From Cristatella mucedo (lineage: Eukaryota; Bryozoa; Phylactolaemata; Cristatellidae), in assembly GCA_009760855.2 (NCBI GenBank), contig WPIO01000028.1, forward strand, positions 3,612,501 through 3,672,500: a stretch of 60,000 nt of DNA, written 5' to 3'. The position numbers and the translations under genes are program-made. The notes beneath the pieces are model-generated. The model saw only the letters and a program-made list of their open reading frames with translations, was not told the origin of the DNA and did not search any database. This document shows, in pieces, positions 48,330 through 59,749 of the stretch (the stretch's first letter is position 1; every line of letters begins with the position of its first letter).

Positions 48330-48790
48330 TGATAATAATGACAACACTATTTGTATAGTGCCCTCAGAGAACTGAATCTCTTTCTAGGCACTTTACAGAT
48401 GGTGTAGAGAAAGCGTTGCCAAATAATTGGCGATAACATCCGCAAGCAGCGGGCATAGGGTAAGCGAGGTACATGCACACGAAGACGGTGAGCCGCAATG
48501 GCTCACTAGATAAGGCGGTTGCTTTTCACGACCTCGGCCCCGAGGTTGTGGGTTCGAATCCTGTGGTGGGCGACCCTTTATCGCCACTGCAAGCGGTGGT
48601 GATAGCCGTAAAGGCTCTTCTGTCGTTATACAAAAAGAGGCTGTTAAATCAGCTAGTAGAAAAAAAGGACGAATTACAAAGACCTACCAAACGCTGTAGT
48701 AAACAGGAGTGTTTCAAGCTTTTTTTAAATGTTGTCACGTCAGGGGACGTTGTGACGTACGTCGGGAATGAGTCGCCTAGAGCTCAACTC
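48330..48790 (-). mobile_element. LINE-1fam 3' end interrupted by SINE-A
   Basis: Left part: ATTTGTATAGTGCCCTCAGA and TGAATCTCTTTCTAGGCAC. Right part: GGACGAATTACAAAGACC, TTTTTTTAAATGTTGTCACG and GTCGGGAATGAGT. Together they read as one reversed LINE end. Confidence 0.8.
48487..48660 (+). mobile_element. SINE-A, full length, nested in LINE-1fam
   Basis: GGTGAGCCGCAATGGCTCAC start, palindrome ACGACCTCGG / CCGAGGTTGT, B box GTGGGTTCGAATCC and end GGCTGTTAAATCAGCTAG plus an A-rich tail (AGAAAAAAA). Among the least diverged copies. Opposite orientation to the host LINE. Confidence 0.92.
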
Positions 48791-49283
48791 GCCGACTGCT
48801 CAACGGCCGCTCGAGTATAACGCCTGCCTCGAGCTAAAATGCTAAGGTACCGCTGACCGCCGGCTGCATCGTTTGGGTTTTTCTTCCGCCTAGCCACGGA
48901 ATACGACATGCCCGGATGCAAGCCATCATTTCGGCGGCATCGTAGTCGGGCCGATCCGGCGCGCTGCCTTTTCGTAGGGAAATGGCATGGGAAGCATTGC
49001 ATCGCAAAGCAAGACGAGCGGAGGCGGTGCGAGCGAGCTCCGCGAAACATTGAGAAAAACATGGAGAAACATAACATTCCGCAAAACTGAGCCGTTAGAG
49101 CCGGCCGTCGCTCGAACACGCAGTAGTGGTTCCTACGATGACCGCCGCTACTTTGCCGTCGCCGAAGGAGCGCTCTCGTGAAGGCGCTTGCCGTCCTTGC
49201 CGACGAAGCGACAGATGACGAATACCGGCGAAGCTGGCGTGCCTGACGCAGCGCGGCTGACGGCGAGGTGCTCACACCGCAAG
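48791..49283. other. No gene recognised
   Basis: A 173-aa minus frame (48784-49305) is Arg/Ser-rich, without a domain. Confidence 0.4.
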
Positions 49284-49420
49284 TATTATATAAAATACGA
49301 TTCATTTGTATAGCACCCTAAGATAACTCAATCTCTATTCAGGCGCTTCACGTATGCCTCATGGCTCGAGCCCACGACCTCGGTCAGACCTTAGTCGAGG
49401 CGAGTACTTTGACCACTTTC
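49284..49420 (-). mobile_element. SINE-B, head truncated
   Basis: ATTCATTTGTATAGCACCCT, AATCTCTATTCAGGCGCTTC, CTCGAGCCCACGACCTCGGT and GACCTTAGTCGAGGCGAG. The first 15-20 bp of the head are missing. Confidence 0.85.
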
Positions 49421-50689
49421 TGGATTTTGTGAGGTATGCCGTGAACGGTGGCAAAGCGGGTAGTGAATGGCGCCCATGTCTCAGATAACAGATACGCGTC
49501 GTCGCTATCGCGACCTGTCTATCTCACAGTCGCATAGAGGCGCGAGTGAGGCAACATAGCCAGAGCGCGTAAAAATCCCTTCGTCTAATACAACTCGCAA
49601 TGATCTCGTCCGCAGCCCGAAGATCCGTCGACTAATTGTTACATGTGACGAAACTGATTCCTAGAGTGCGAACTACAGGAACAGCAAGTAATCTCTATGA
49701 CTGTCATTATTTGGCTGATGTAACGTTCCGCTGTTTCGCCGACACCTTCCCAAATCGATTCCGTCCTCGGCTGGGATAAGGGAAGAAACCTAGCGTAGTC
49801 AACTACGGTCGATCGCATCGACGTTCGGCTTTTGGAAAATCATCGGTCTCATGCATACGTTAATACCGGCGATTTTCAGATGCCTTCATCGCAGCTGTCA
49901 CCGAAGCCGCGCTACCTCCATCAGATGTAGATGTCGCAGTGACGACCTGGTTTTCAATGCACCCCCCCCAAAGCGTACGGCTTTTCCGACGTTCAGTTCA
50001 TCAGCGCTCGCTAGAGACTGGAGAACGCGTCCAGGTTCAGTTGGATCACAATAAATGCCTGAAACAATCTCAAAAAATTATAGCACTATTTTGCGCACAC
50101 GGGGACACACAGGGAGGAGAGCAGATCTCCACGCACCGTTGCACAAGCGGTTGCGGACTGCTCCTCCATATCACCTTCTTCCCTTCGCATCCCTTCGTCT
50201 CTCCGATTCTGCGATTCTGCGAGGTGTGCCGGGTGAAGTAGACATAGATCACGTGATCAATCGTAGCTAGGCTTAGCACTGTTGGCAGCCTTTCGACGCT
50301 TTCGAGTGAACAATTGAGTTATAACGAATCGAAGCAGAAAAACTGATTTCATTTGCTTTGACGACAAGCTGATTTAGCTACCACAAGGTCAAAGGTCGTT
50401 GCTGCTCGAAGCTGTAGTCTTGCATGCAAATTCGCGGAGATATTTAGCACCTCGCTCACAGGGCGTACCGATCTCATAGGGATCGTCGCAGACGAGACAA
50501 CGTAACGCCCACAAGATTGAGCCTCTCAAAGTCGGCAAAATAGACTAGTCCTTGAACTCGTGAAGTATGATGTCGACATGCAGCATTCTCTGTCATCTTA
50601 AAAGATAGGCGCATGGCATACACTGCATTGTCACCATACTAGACAGGGCCCAAGCACGGTTCTTCATCGGACTGGTGTTGTGATTTGGA
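49421..50689. other. No gene recognised
   Basis: Overlapping 67-100-aa frames around 49850-50280 without domains. A DR1-like hexamer pair occurs at 50386. Confidence 0.4.
50386..50398 (+). promoter_or_regulatory. DR1-like nuclear-receptor site
   Basis: AGGTCA-A-AGGTCG: two direct half-sites with a 1-bp spacer, the layout bound by RXR/HNF4/COUP-type receptors. It is over 20 kb upstream of the receptor gene. Could be chance. Confidence 0.25.
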
Positions 50690-51065
50690 AACAGTCACGT
50701 GAGTCGTAGTACAGACGCCGTCAGCGGCGCGATCTCAGAGTGGTACCCCAGCTTGTCCAGCATCAGTGTAGCCGTTCTTCCCCTTTGGCAGTTTGTACGA
50801 TAGCAGTCTCGAAGCCAGTTACCGAAGTGGCATGTTCCGAGGTGGATGTGACTGGCACAGGAGAAACGGCCACTTTTGATTGTTCTCACGTCGAGATTCA
50901 AGGCTAAGGGGGGGGGCTTGACATCTGCACGTTACCAGCCAGGGCACCGATTTCCACGCTCTCGTGTATAATCCTCAACTCTTGCCCCGAAAGCCTTATT
51001 TGGGGGCCGATTTCAGCGAGGAACGGAGCTTCACCTGTGGCTTACGCTGCATTGGTCACGTCATC
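50690..51065. repeat. Unclassified dispersed repeat, copy 2
   Basis: Diverged partner of 46290-46690 in the same orientation. Matching blocks are GAGTCGTAGTACAGACGCC, GGCAGTTTGTACGATAGCAG, GACTGGCACAGGAGAAACGG and ACGGAGCTTCACCTGTGGCT. Confidence 0.5.
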
Positions 51066-51465
51066 CCTTTCGAGATCTTCTACGGTGATAGCTGTGATCG
51101 CGTCACTCGTGCTGGAGTTTCTAGCGAACTTACCGAAAGTTCCAGCGTGTTAGAACGCTCAGCCTTGCTCTTCGTGCTGGTTAGCCGCTGCCTTTACTTT
51201 ACGCATTTTATTGACCATAACTGAGCACTCGTAGCAAATACGAAGTTATTTCCGTCGGATGACGAGCGCAAAGCTGCGAACTTCGCCTCTCGCCATATTT
51301 AGGATGAGGAGTCAAAGACTCGTCTTTTTTGCCGACTTTTGAGGGGCCTAATGTTGTGGGTGTAATTATGTTAACGTTGCCTCTTCTTCGATGATCCCAT
51401 TGAGATTGGTACGCGGTGAGTGCAGTGTTACGATCTCCTTGCTTTTAGGATGCTTCTAGATAAAA
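51066..51465. other. No gene recognised
   Basis: No domain-bearing frame or repeat recognised. Confidence 0.4.
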
Positions 51466-51609
51466 AAATATAATTCATTTATATAGCGCCCCAAGAGAAC
51501 TTAATCTCTATTCAGGCGCTTCACATATGCCTCGGGGCTCGAGCCCACGACCTCTGTCAGACCTTGGTCGGGGCGAGCACCTTAACCGCTAGACCAAACC
51601 AGCTCGGCG
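51466..51609 (-). mobile_element. SINE-B, full length
   Basis: ATAATTCATTTATATAGCGC, CAAGAGAACTTAATCTCTAT, GGGGCTCGAGCCCACGACC and GACCTTGGTCGGGGCGAGC, with head CTAGACCAAACCAGCTCGGC. Very close to the 26800 copy in the opposite orientation. Confidence 0.92.
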
Positions 51610-51884
51610 AGATGCTTCGCCAAATCTCAGTAAGAGATGTCTTCGAATCCCCAAAGTTTGCTTGCTACGGCAAGGGGCTACAGCTTTCATGCACTTTCAT
51701 ATTTGATACCCAGTGCATGCCTTAATCTAGTCAATATCCGGAGCCATGTTTCGGGCACAATGTTCAACAATAGTCACATGCAACGAGGTAAGCGTAAAGT
51801 GACTGCTGTGGGTCCTCATCAATTATCCAAATACTTGGACATCAAACCTTTTCAAAGTGTGTACTGTGAATTAAAGGCTAGCCT

Positions 51885-52017
51885 AATAACAGCCTCATTT
51901 ATGTGTACGGCAGAAGGTCCTTAATGGCCATCATTCCCGCTTGCAGAGGCAATTTAAGGATTGCAGGCTGCCGGACTCAAACCCGCGACCTGGGTCGTGA
52001 AGAGCACGCTCTCAACG
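51885..52017 (-). mobile_element. SINE-A, diverged
   Basis: AACAGCCTCATTTATGTGTA, GGCAGAAGGTCCTTAATGGC, CATCATTCCCGCTTGCAG and GACTCAAACCCGCGACCTGG follow reversed SINE-A order. Confidence 0.65.
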
Positions 52018-52488
52018 GTCTCATGCCTGTCTTTGCAGACGTGCGACGAATTCCGTTAGAGCTCACTTGGTCACGTGATGCGTGGCTGACAAGTCGAGAC
52101 GCCGCTTCGAAACAGATGCAGCTGATGATGCTGATGGTTGCATGGTGCGGCAATTGAGAGCACCCTTATCTTTGATGACGAGTCCTTTTCATTAACGTAG
52201 ACCTGTCTTTTTAATATCCCCAGAGAGGCATGAGCATACAGCACCAGCCTTGTCGGACAACTCGCTTCCAGCCTCAAAGTGTAAGTCATAGTCGAAGTGT
52301 GGGCGTCCCGTTCGAGACCCAAGGCAAAGCTGACGGATTAACTGACAGCTGACTGACGCACGAGGTAAGCGATTCCCAGAGGCCGTATGCAATTCGGTAT
52401 CCACTAATAACCTCAAGGGCTTTCGTGATCTGACCGATGGAGCATTCTGACGTTTCAGTTACACAAAACACGGCCATTTTGAAAGGCA
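52018..52488. other. No gene recognised
   Basis: Unassigned sequence between a diverged SINE-A and a duplicated segment. Confidence 0.4.
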
Positions 52489-52680
52489 TCTTTTCTTTAC
52501 AGGTGGCGTGCGGTTGTAGCAGCTGGTTTGGCCTGAATGCTCAGCGAATAGCTGTCAGTGTCTTGATCCTCATGAATGATGACTCAACCGTGTACGGGTC
52601 TCCTGGGCACACTTCTCCCCGATCGCCGAGCCTCCCATCGTGATTCCTTCCCATCTGGCCCTTTGAGTCTTTCATCCCAA
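52489..52680 (+). repeat. Dispersed direct repeat, copy 1
   Basis: TTTTCTTTACAGGTGGCGTG, CAGCTGGTTTGGCCTGAATG and GATCCTCATGAATGATGACT match 54142-54335 at over 85 percent by eye in the first 110 bp. The start resembles a splice acceptor (TTTCTTTACAG). No RT, transposase or other domain was found. Confidence 0.75.
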
Positions 52681-54141
52681 GTAATACATTTTCTTGCACA
52701 GAATTTGACGAATTTGCTATTCTTGGCGATCAATCATGCTAGGCTACTAAGATCGACGTGTTCTCGGCGGTTGTATGCTCGTGTACATGTGTCCAGCTTG
52801 AAGTCAAAGGATGAGAATGGATTAGTGTACTTTAGTAGCTGCATGCCAGTTCCAAGGCCAGGCTCGGACGCATAATTTAATTTTCTTCCTATTTGTTTGC
52901 CTAAGATTTCGCGGAGACAAGTTTGTGCCACCCAAAAGGATCTCGGCCCTTTAAACCCTGTTAAAATGAATCTGCTCTCTCAAATAACTGGGTTGACGAC
53001 GGGCCGTGATCAGTGGCGCGGTTGGCCGAGACGTCACGCTCGTAAGGTTCCACCCACGGACTCCTACCACATAGTTTGGAGCAGATGCTGCTGCGTGCTT
53101 TTTAATATTTGGTGGTGGTTGCTCCGCCACACCTATCTGCCACTGCTGCTTTGTGTCGGCGGTAATAGTGCGGTGGCTGTTCATTCAAGCCCTTGCAAAC
53201 TGGCCCGGAGTTGGGGTAACTGTTGCTCATGCGAAGCCGTTGGTAAGTGGTCGCAACATCAGAGCCACTTCGGATCGATCTCTCTGCTGCTGTGCCAATC
53301 GGGCGGTCTGCATTAATTGGAGCGCTGTCTGGCTCGCTTTGTTTGAGCAGCATTAATTGATACGAGATGCAAGGAGTAGGAGAAAAATTAAAATTTGCAT
53401 GAAAATTGGTGGCATGTAGCAAAGGCCAAGGAGCCAAGAAGCAATTTTTCACCCCTCCACGACCGCTTCGCAGCAACTCACTGCTGCTCTCCGATTGGCG
53501 GGTTTGGTCAAGCTGCTGCCTCTTCTGTATTCGGCAAAGGCAACGCTCAATAGGCGGAGCGTGTCAGAAGGTCAGCCGTTTGCTGCATTCATAAATTAAC
53601 CTAATTTGCAGTTAGCTGATGCGTTTTCGAATGGATATTTACAAAACGTCCCCCCCAGTCACTCACTCTCTCTCACCCTCGCCGTGTCTCGTTAGTTTAA
53701 CCCAGTGCTGCATCGCGCCGTCGAAGTCTTTTCTCGGGCTGTCGTGACGTCTGCGACTCCAGTTCGTTGCGATTCCCGTCTGTCGTGTCTGCTGACAATA
53801 AGCTCCCGGAGCGAGCGCGCGAAAGACCAGCGTCGGCCAAGGCCAGTCTGCTCTCCAATCGCATCTCAAATCGATCGCCCGGACGTCGAAAGCAGTGCAG
53901 TTCTAGCAAGCGAAGCTTGCGATGCACCGAGTGACCGCGTGACCGAGCCGATGCACGCTGCTCGACGCTCGCCGAGCGACGGCAGAGCGGCACGCTTCCG
54001 ATCCCCTCTCTCTCAATGGCGGCTCGCTTTCACCCACCGGGTCATTACGAACGGCTGGCAACAAAGGTGCTTCCTCGATTGGCATTTGACTCGTCGCGGC
54101 GGACGATTAACGACAATGTCCGCCCGACGCTGTTCGAGCCT
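52681..54141. other. No gene recognised
   Basis: Contains several small frames and a C-run at 53650-53656. The plus frame 53705-54280 (191 aa) is Arg/Ser-rich and runs into the repeat copy. I do not consider it a gene. Confidence 0.4.
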
Positions 54142-54335
54142 CTTTTCTTTACAGGTGGCGTGCGGTTGTAGCAGCAGCAGCTGGTTTGGCCTGAATGCTC
54201 AGCGAACAGCTGTCAGTGTCTCGATCCTCATGAATGATGACTTATTCGGGCACTGGTCTCCTCGGCAGACGTCTCCCTGACCGCAGAACCTCCGATCTCG
54301 ATTCCGACCGTGGCTCTTTGACTTTGAGTTACTAT
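54142..54335 (+). repeat. Dispersed direct repeat, copy 2
   Basis: Same start (CTTTTCTTTACAGGTGGCGT) as copy 1, with an extra 6 bp (AGCAGC) before TGGTTTGGCC. The match fades after GATGACT but continues loosely through CCTCCGATCTCGATTCC. Confidence 0.75.
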
Positions 54336-56201
54336 TTCCGTGACCGTGTGTTCCTGAGCCGACTTTTGGTATTTCCGATTTTATTGAGTGCACTATCTAA
54401 GCGGTTTTCGGCTTAATTCGGAATTATTGAATGTAGGCCACACACGAAATTGAAGGATTTCATTTCGTTGTGTGCTACTTGAACTATATACATGTAAAGT
54501 TTTATCTTAGGAGCTTGGACCCTGTCAGAGTTAGAGCTGGCTCTGAACCAAGTGGCTGTCTAGCTTGCTCTCCATGTGGATACCACGATGCGAAAATGTA
54601 TCGCTAGCTCGAAGTGACTAGATACATCTTGACACCTCAGGCTTCCCGGCTTTCTCTCCTAATCATCCTGCTACATCCGGCTAACGCCGAGCCGCTGCAT
54701 CCGGCTACATCCGGCACTAGCCACGAGAGCTGCTATGCTCCATTAGCCCGCTATAGGACCCACTAAGCGACCTCGATGCTCGAAAGCTCACCTATTAGCC
54801 ATCTAGCCCGCCTGCATGGAATTATTCTGCAGCAGCACTAATCTAGCAAAGTCACCACCACCATACACTGAGCGTGCCTAAAAGTAAATTCAGGCCTTGT
54901 GACATCGCTCAATGTCATTATGGTGGCCCAGTACTGCCACGAGTATGGATGTTGTCAATGAGGCAGCTGTAGTCGACTCTGAAGACATATCGCAGTAAGC
55001 AGCAAGCTAGCGTTCGCACGCCTGTTTAGTATTTAAAAAAGCAGATCGGCCACTAAAAAGGGCACTGGCCTTACTATAGGATACGAGTTTTAGAAAGTCT
55101 CAACTATATCACCAATTCCCGATTCGTGAAAGGCAGGGATGCTTGAGTTATCTATTCACTGAGACTAGGGCGAGTTTTTTTTACAATGACCCCTCAAAAA
55201 AGCCCTCGGGTTTTCGCATACCTTGACCTTGATCCACCCACACGCTCTCCAGTTCTACTTTAAATAGGTCTAAAGAGTCGTCTCACCTCCGTATGGTGCG
55301 ACCAAAGTCACTGGAGTGCCTTGACTTATTAAAGTCATTCTGCCGACCCATCAGCTGATCGATCATCTGACCTGCCGACCGATCTACCCGGTCGATCGGA
55401 AAAATGGGGTCACTCCACCAGACAGCGTGATGCACATGCTTGGTCGCATGTAAGTAATTGAGGTATGCTCGCCAGCATTCTTCATTCATTGAAGTCGTTC
55501 CTGGTAGCACATACTTCTGCAGCTTGTCACCTTCACAAAACTTTAGCCGTCTCTGCAGATAGCACTTTCTTCATGAGCTTACTTCTGCTCATCTTTCGCC
55601 ACCTCCATTCTCCGTATTTCGACAATCGGCACACTATTCTCCTCTAATTGATTCTCCGTTACTCCATCATAACTTATCATTACATTACTGATTTATTACT
55701 CTAGTATTGGATGGCAGTTACGCGATCGCACTTGCACATTCACATGGGCTCTGGCTAAGCAAGGGGGTGGACAGGAGGCAATTACCCCAAACTCGTGAGC
55801 AGAGAGGGGCAACGATATCGGGCACGAGCAGGAGCCGGAGCCGGAGGCGGGGCTGGCGGAAGTCTCGCACGGACACGGGCACGTGTTTTTGTAGATCCAC
55901 TTAATTTAAAAACCTCTTCATGCTCAGATTAATAAAGTTGAATTCTCTTGGCTCCGATCCTTCCACGCTGGCGATCCGATTAAAGAGACCTTCTGCGCTG
56001 GCGCACTAGCCAGACGCCGCCGGATTTCTCTACGGCCGCATCCTAGACCAAAACGATAGTATTTATGAGCGCGAAAAGAATACCAAGTAGGTCAAGAGCC
56101 CATACAGACCATCGATCGATCGCCACAAACGTTTAACCTTTGCCTCTTTTTTTCAGCTGACCTCGGCGACAGTCAACGTGAGACAGAGACTAGCAGGATT
56201 G
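54336..56201. other. No gene recognised
   Basis: Includes small CATCCGGCTA-type repeats (54675-54718). A minus 75-aa frame (55283-55510) has no family match that I know. One exact TGACCTTGA site is at 55224. Confidence 0.4.
55224..55232 (-). promoter_or_regulatory. Exact ERR-type response element (minus strand)
   Basis: TGACCTTGA on the plus strand is TCAAGGTCA on the minus strand. It is 25 kb upstream of the receptor gene. It may be a chance match. Confidence 0.2.
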
Positions 56202-56352
56202 CTGCGCCGGTTCGACGCAGCGGTTAAGGTGCTCGCCCCGACCGTGGTCAAGGTGAATGTATTTTATGGCCGTGGACTCGAGCCCCGTGGCGCATGTAAA
56301 GCGCCAGAATAGAGATTACGTTCTCTTAGGGTGCTATACAATGAATTTTATT
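56202..56352 (+). mobile_element. SINE-B, variant subfamily
   Basis: Head GACGCAGCGGTTAAGGTGC and CTCGCCCCGACCGTGGTCAA, with an extra segment GGTGAATGTATTTTATGGCC not present in most copies. Then the B-box palindrome CTCGAGCCCC and the tail GCGCCAGAATAGAGATTACG follow. It shares the extra segment with 59750. Confidence 0.85.
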
Positions 56353-57270
56353 TATTTGTTTATTTTGTGCTGGCGAGTTGAGCATCCGACTGCGTCAGTC
56401 GAAAGGGCTTTCGTTGCTATTTGAACTATACAAGAATGTACTGCCCATAGGAACAAGAACCCAATAGGAAGTAGAGCTGACTCCGAACCAGGCTACCGTC
56501 AGGCCGTTGATTCTTGCGGATAGTAGGCGATACGATAACTCAAAAGAATCTATCCCTAGCTGGGATTGACTAAAATACATCTTGTCGTTTCAGGTTCAAG
56601 AATGTCGCAGGCCTACATTGCGGTGCCTAATGGTGTCTGTCAGCTTGGAACATGAAGCTACGTGCCTGAAACTACTTCGGTCGTTCAGTCGTCAATGTAG
56701 TTCTAACTAACTAGCTAACTAACTAACTCAATGTATAAATATATAAATACATATATATATATATTTCTTGATATTTATAAAGGCTAGCCACCGGGAAAAA
56801 GTACTGGCTGGACTAGTTTAATTTCTCGTATGCGGATTAATAATTTCGGATGATCCAATGGTGGAACGACGTTTATGAGTACGATCCGTCGCACGCGAGC
56901 CAAAAGAGCGTGCACGCATTTAGAGTGGGGGGGGGGGGGTTCGTTGCAAATCACCAAATGCCCATTTTGCCGAAACTTGCCCCAAAGAGGAAGAAAGTCC
57001 GTGAATTGGCCCTCTGCGCCTGTCCGGTGGAAGAAGCGCAGGTGCCAGCGTGGATCAAGCCGACACCGAAATTGCACGATTTCTGACGATATAGAGGCAT
57101 AGAGTGAATTCCAGAGCCCCTCTTATTGGAGCCAATGTCAAGAGAGTTGCCACTTCGAGACCAGTACAGCTGATTTAAAAAGCATTTCGCTCCTGAAGCC
57201 CTCTTGAAGCCGGCACCAATCTTGGCAAAGTGCGACGATCAATATTTCACTCAACGAATATTATCTTTGA
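56353..57270. other. No gene recognised
   Basis: Contains CTAACTAACTAAC and TATATA short repeats (56705-56765) and a poly-G run at 56928-56938. No domain-bearing frame. Confidence 0.4.
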
Positions 57271-57421
57271 CGCGCTGGTTTGGCTCAGGGGTAAAGGTGC
57301 TCGCCCCGACCAAGGTCTGGCCGAGGTCGCGGGGTCGAGCACCGTGGCATACGTGAAGCGCCTGAATAGAGATTAAGTTCTCTTAGGGCGCTATACAAAT
57401 GAATTATATATATATATATAT
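57271..57421 (+). mobile_element. SINE-B, full length
   Basis: CGCTGGTTTGGCTCAGGGGT, GCTCGCCCCGACCAAGG and GTCGCGGGGTCGAGCACC, with the full hairpin tail and a (TA)n 3' end of about 20 bp. Confidence 0.9.
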
Positions 57422-59324
57422 TAAATATTCTGCAGAGGGGCTTGAATGTCTTCATAGAACCCTTTATGAATTGACATTTAAAATCGAGCCTGGCGTTGAA
57501 ATAGCTCTGCGATCGTAAAATTACGACGGTTCAATAATAATGGCTCAATTGCCTGTAGCACGCTCTTGAAGCAGGGCAAAGCCATGCCTTGATTTCGTAG
57601 GGAAAGAATTTAGAAAATAAATAAAATACGTTACTTGCATTAGTTAGCTGGTCCGGAGTCGCCAATAGAATCTGACTAACGTGCGAGAGAAATTTTCCCC
57701 GTCCAGACAACACCCTCTCCGAGGAACTATGCACCGAGTTGCTGAAGAGCCCTCCCCCGGAGATGCATACACGGCGTTGCTGAAGAGCCGTGGTTATCTC
57801 GAATAAGCTGGATGGCGACAATAGGTTTTTATCAAAAAGCTAGTAATTTGGCCTCTGCTGTCGGAGGTCGTGGTTCAAATCTCGTAGATGACGTATCCTA
57901 TCGTTATTTCTCGCTAGCGTTACAATATCCGTCTGGATGTGCGGTGGTGTATAGATCCGACAGGTGGTTCAGTCATTTGATTTAATTTAAGGCAACGCCG
58001 CCGTGAGGCGGATAGCGCTCAGAGGAGGGGTCCCGCCAGATGGCGCTCAGAGGAGACCCGCCTGGGAGTTATATCCACCCAACGAAGTACTTTGGTTTCT
58101 AGACTCAAAATAGGATTGGGGGCATTGAAGCAAGCGCTTTTTTGAGCACTGCCGGACCGAAGTAAGATAGCGACTGCGCTCTTATTTTGCCACCCGGAAG
58201 AAGCTACATGCATGAAGGCAAGCTGACACGCCTTCAGCTTGCATTGCCTACACGCAAGTAGACAGCGAGATTGTGCATGCTCGTCCTTTTCCAGCCAGCG
58301 GCCGAGCTGTAGCCAAGAGGCGAGGGCGCCGACAGCTTAATCGAAAGCTGAAAGGAGCTGCCTCTCTCCTAATTGAGCTCGATCGAATGCTCGTTAGGCA
58401 ACCGGAAGGAAGCGCCAGCATGCCGTTCCAGAGAAAGCTGTCTGTACTAGTTGCCTGCCACCGGACGAGGGCAGCCGTCGAGTTTGTACGTCTGACACCG
58501 ACAAGACGCCGGCAACCCAAACCTCCCCCTCCCCGTCAAGACTAACCAGTCGCTAGGCAGCGTCGCGACTAGCTAGTGCACGAGACTCCGACGCACCAGG
58601 GGCAGCCTCGTTGTCAAACCGCGGCCGACCGTAGTTATAAGGGTTAGTCGAAAAACTTGCCCGTGTAACGGAAATAGACCTGCAGTACGATAAAGTGGCT
58701 CAGTTTAGCAGATGCGGCTTTAGAACAGGGAGGCACTGTGCGAAGCACTATAAAGCTGTAGCTGAGCGTCGCCACAACCTGCATAAAAATATGGTTGGTT
58801 GCGGATGTCATGATCTGCTTCTTTCTGCAGCCGCTTCTGTGAGAGCAGAAGAAGGGGGTTAAGTAGATAAACAGTGGAAGCTGCAGACCGTCTCTGATCT
58901 TGCCGGACGCTCGTCTGAGGATCAGCTGAGCAGCTGAGCGGCAAAGTCCGGCATCGAGTAGCACTCGCTTGGCCCGCACGATTGGACGAATAGTCGCCTA
59001 GCACCCAATGCTCCAGCGATGCGCGCGGTTGCCAACTCGTCGGCCATCGGGCTGTGAAGCGATGAGAGAAAAGCGAAAAATGTCGGCATCTGCGCGATTC
59101 GTTCTAATTCCGGCATGGCATTCATTCTAAGCGAGCATTCCTGCACAGCGGGTTTCAGGTGCTGAAAAACCGAACCGAGGCTGGCCCAACTTCCAGAATG
59201 GCGGCCGGCGCTGGTCATGCACAAGGGTGCTCGCAGACTCCTGATCCGATCGACGGCGATCAATGCTGCTGCACAAGCGATGCGTGCATGCGTGCCGATG
59301 TTCGTGCTGTTTCAAACTATATTG
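57422..59324. other. No gene recognised
   Basis: A possible SINE-A-like B-box piece is at 57855-57900. Minus frames of 90-113 aa at 58248-59263 overlap plus frames and have no identifiable family; a hidden exon cannot be excluded. Confidence 0.35.
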
Positions 59325-59410
59325 AAATGCTTCCCTTTGAGCATTTGCAAAGTGCATTGAAAGAGATTAAGCTCACTGACGGCGCCATATTCATGCCTTA
59401 TTATTATTAA
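59325..59410 (+). mobile_element. LINE-1fam 3' tail
   Basis: GAGCATTTGCAAAGTGCATT, GAAAGAGATTAAGCTCACTG and GCGCCATATT, then TTATTATTATT. Confidence 0.7.
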
Positions 59411-59499
59411 TGATGTTACTATAGGTGCTATGTGCGCAGCCTTCGATCGAGCACTTGTGGCTGGCTGCAGCACCTCCGCAGTTCATTAAAAGCCAAGGA

Positions 59500-59650
59500 T
59501 CGGCTGATTCAACAGATTCTTTTATAGACTCGCAGGAAGGCCTCGGCGGTCGTCGCCAGGCAGCCTGGAGCAGCAGGGAATGAAGAAATGCCGCATGCCT
59601 GAGACTTGGAGCCACGACCTGGGTCTCAAAGTTCGAGCATCCAGGACCGT
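59500..59650 (-). mobile_element. Diverged SINE-A
   Basis: GGCTGATTCAACAGATTC, TAGACTCGCAGGAAGGCCTC and GGAGCCACGACCTGGGTC keep reversed SINE-A order with many substitutions. Confidence 0.5.
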
Positions 59651-59749
59651 TGGGATGAGACGCAGCGGCACTGCCACGGGTGACAAGCTGTGCGTCGGTG
59701 CCAATGCTGGCGAGGGGGGGGGGTTGCGTATTTAGACTGGCCAGGGTTT

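Noticed and set aside
53705-54280. 191-aa plus-strand frame
   Set aside because: Arg/Ser-rich, no domain, and it runs into a dispersed repeat copy. Kept only as a note because a hidden exon cannot be excluded.
58644-59263. Two minus-strand frames (111 and 113 aa) with a hydrophobic segment
   Set aside because: No family motif, no convincing joined splice sites, and length near random expectation.
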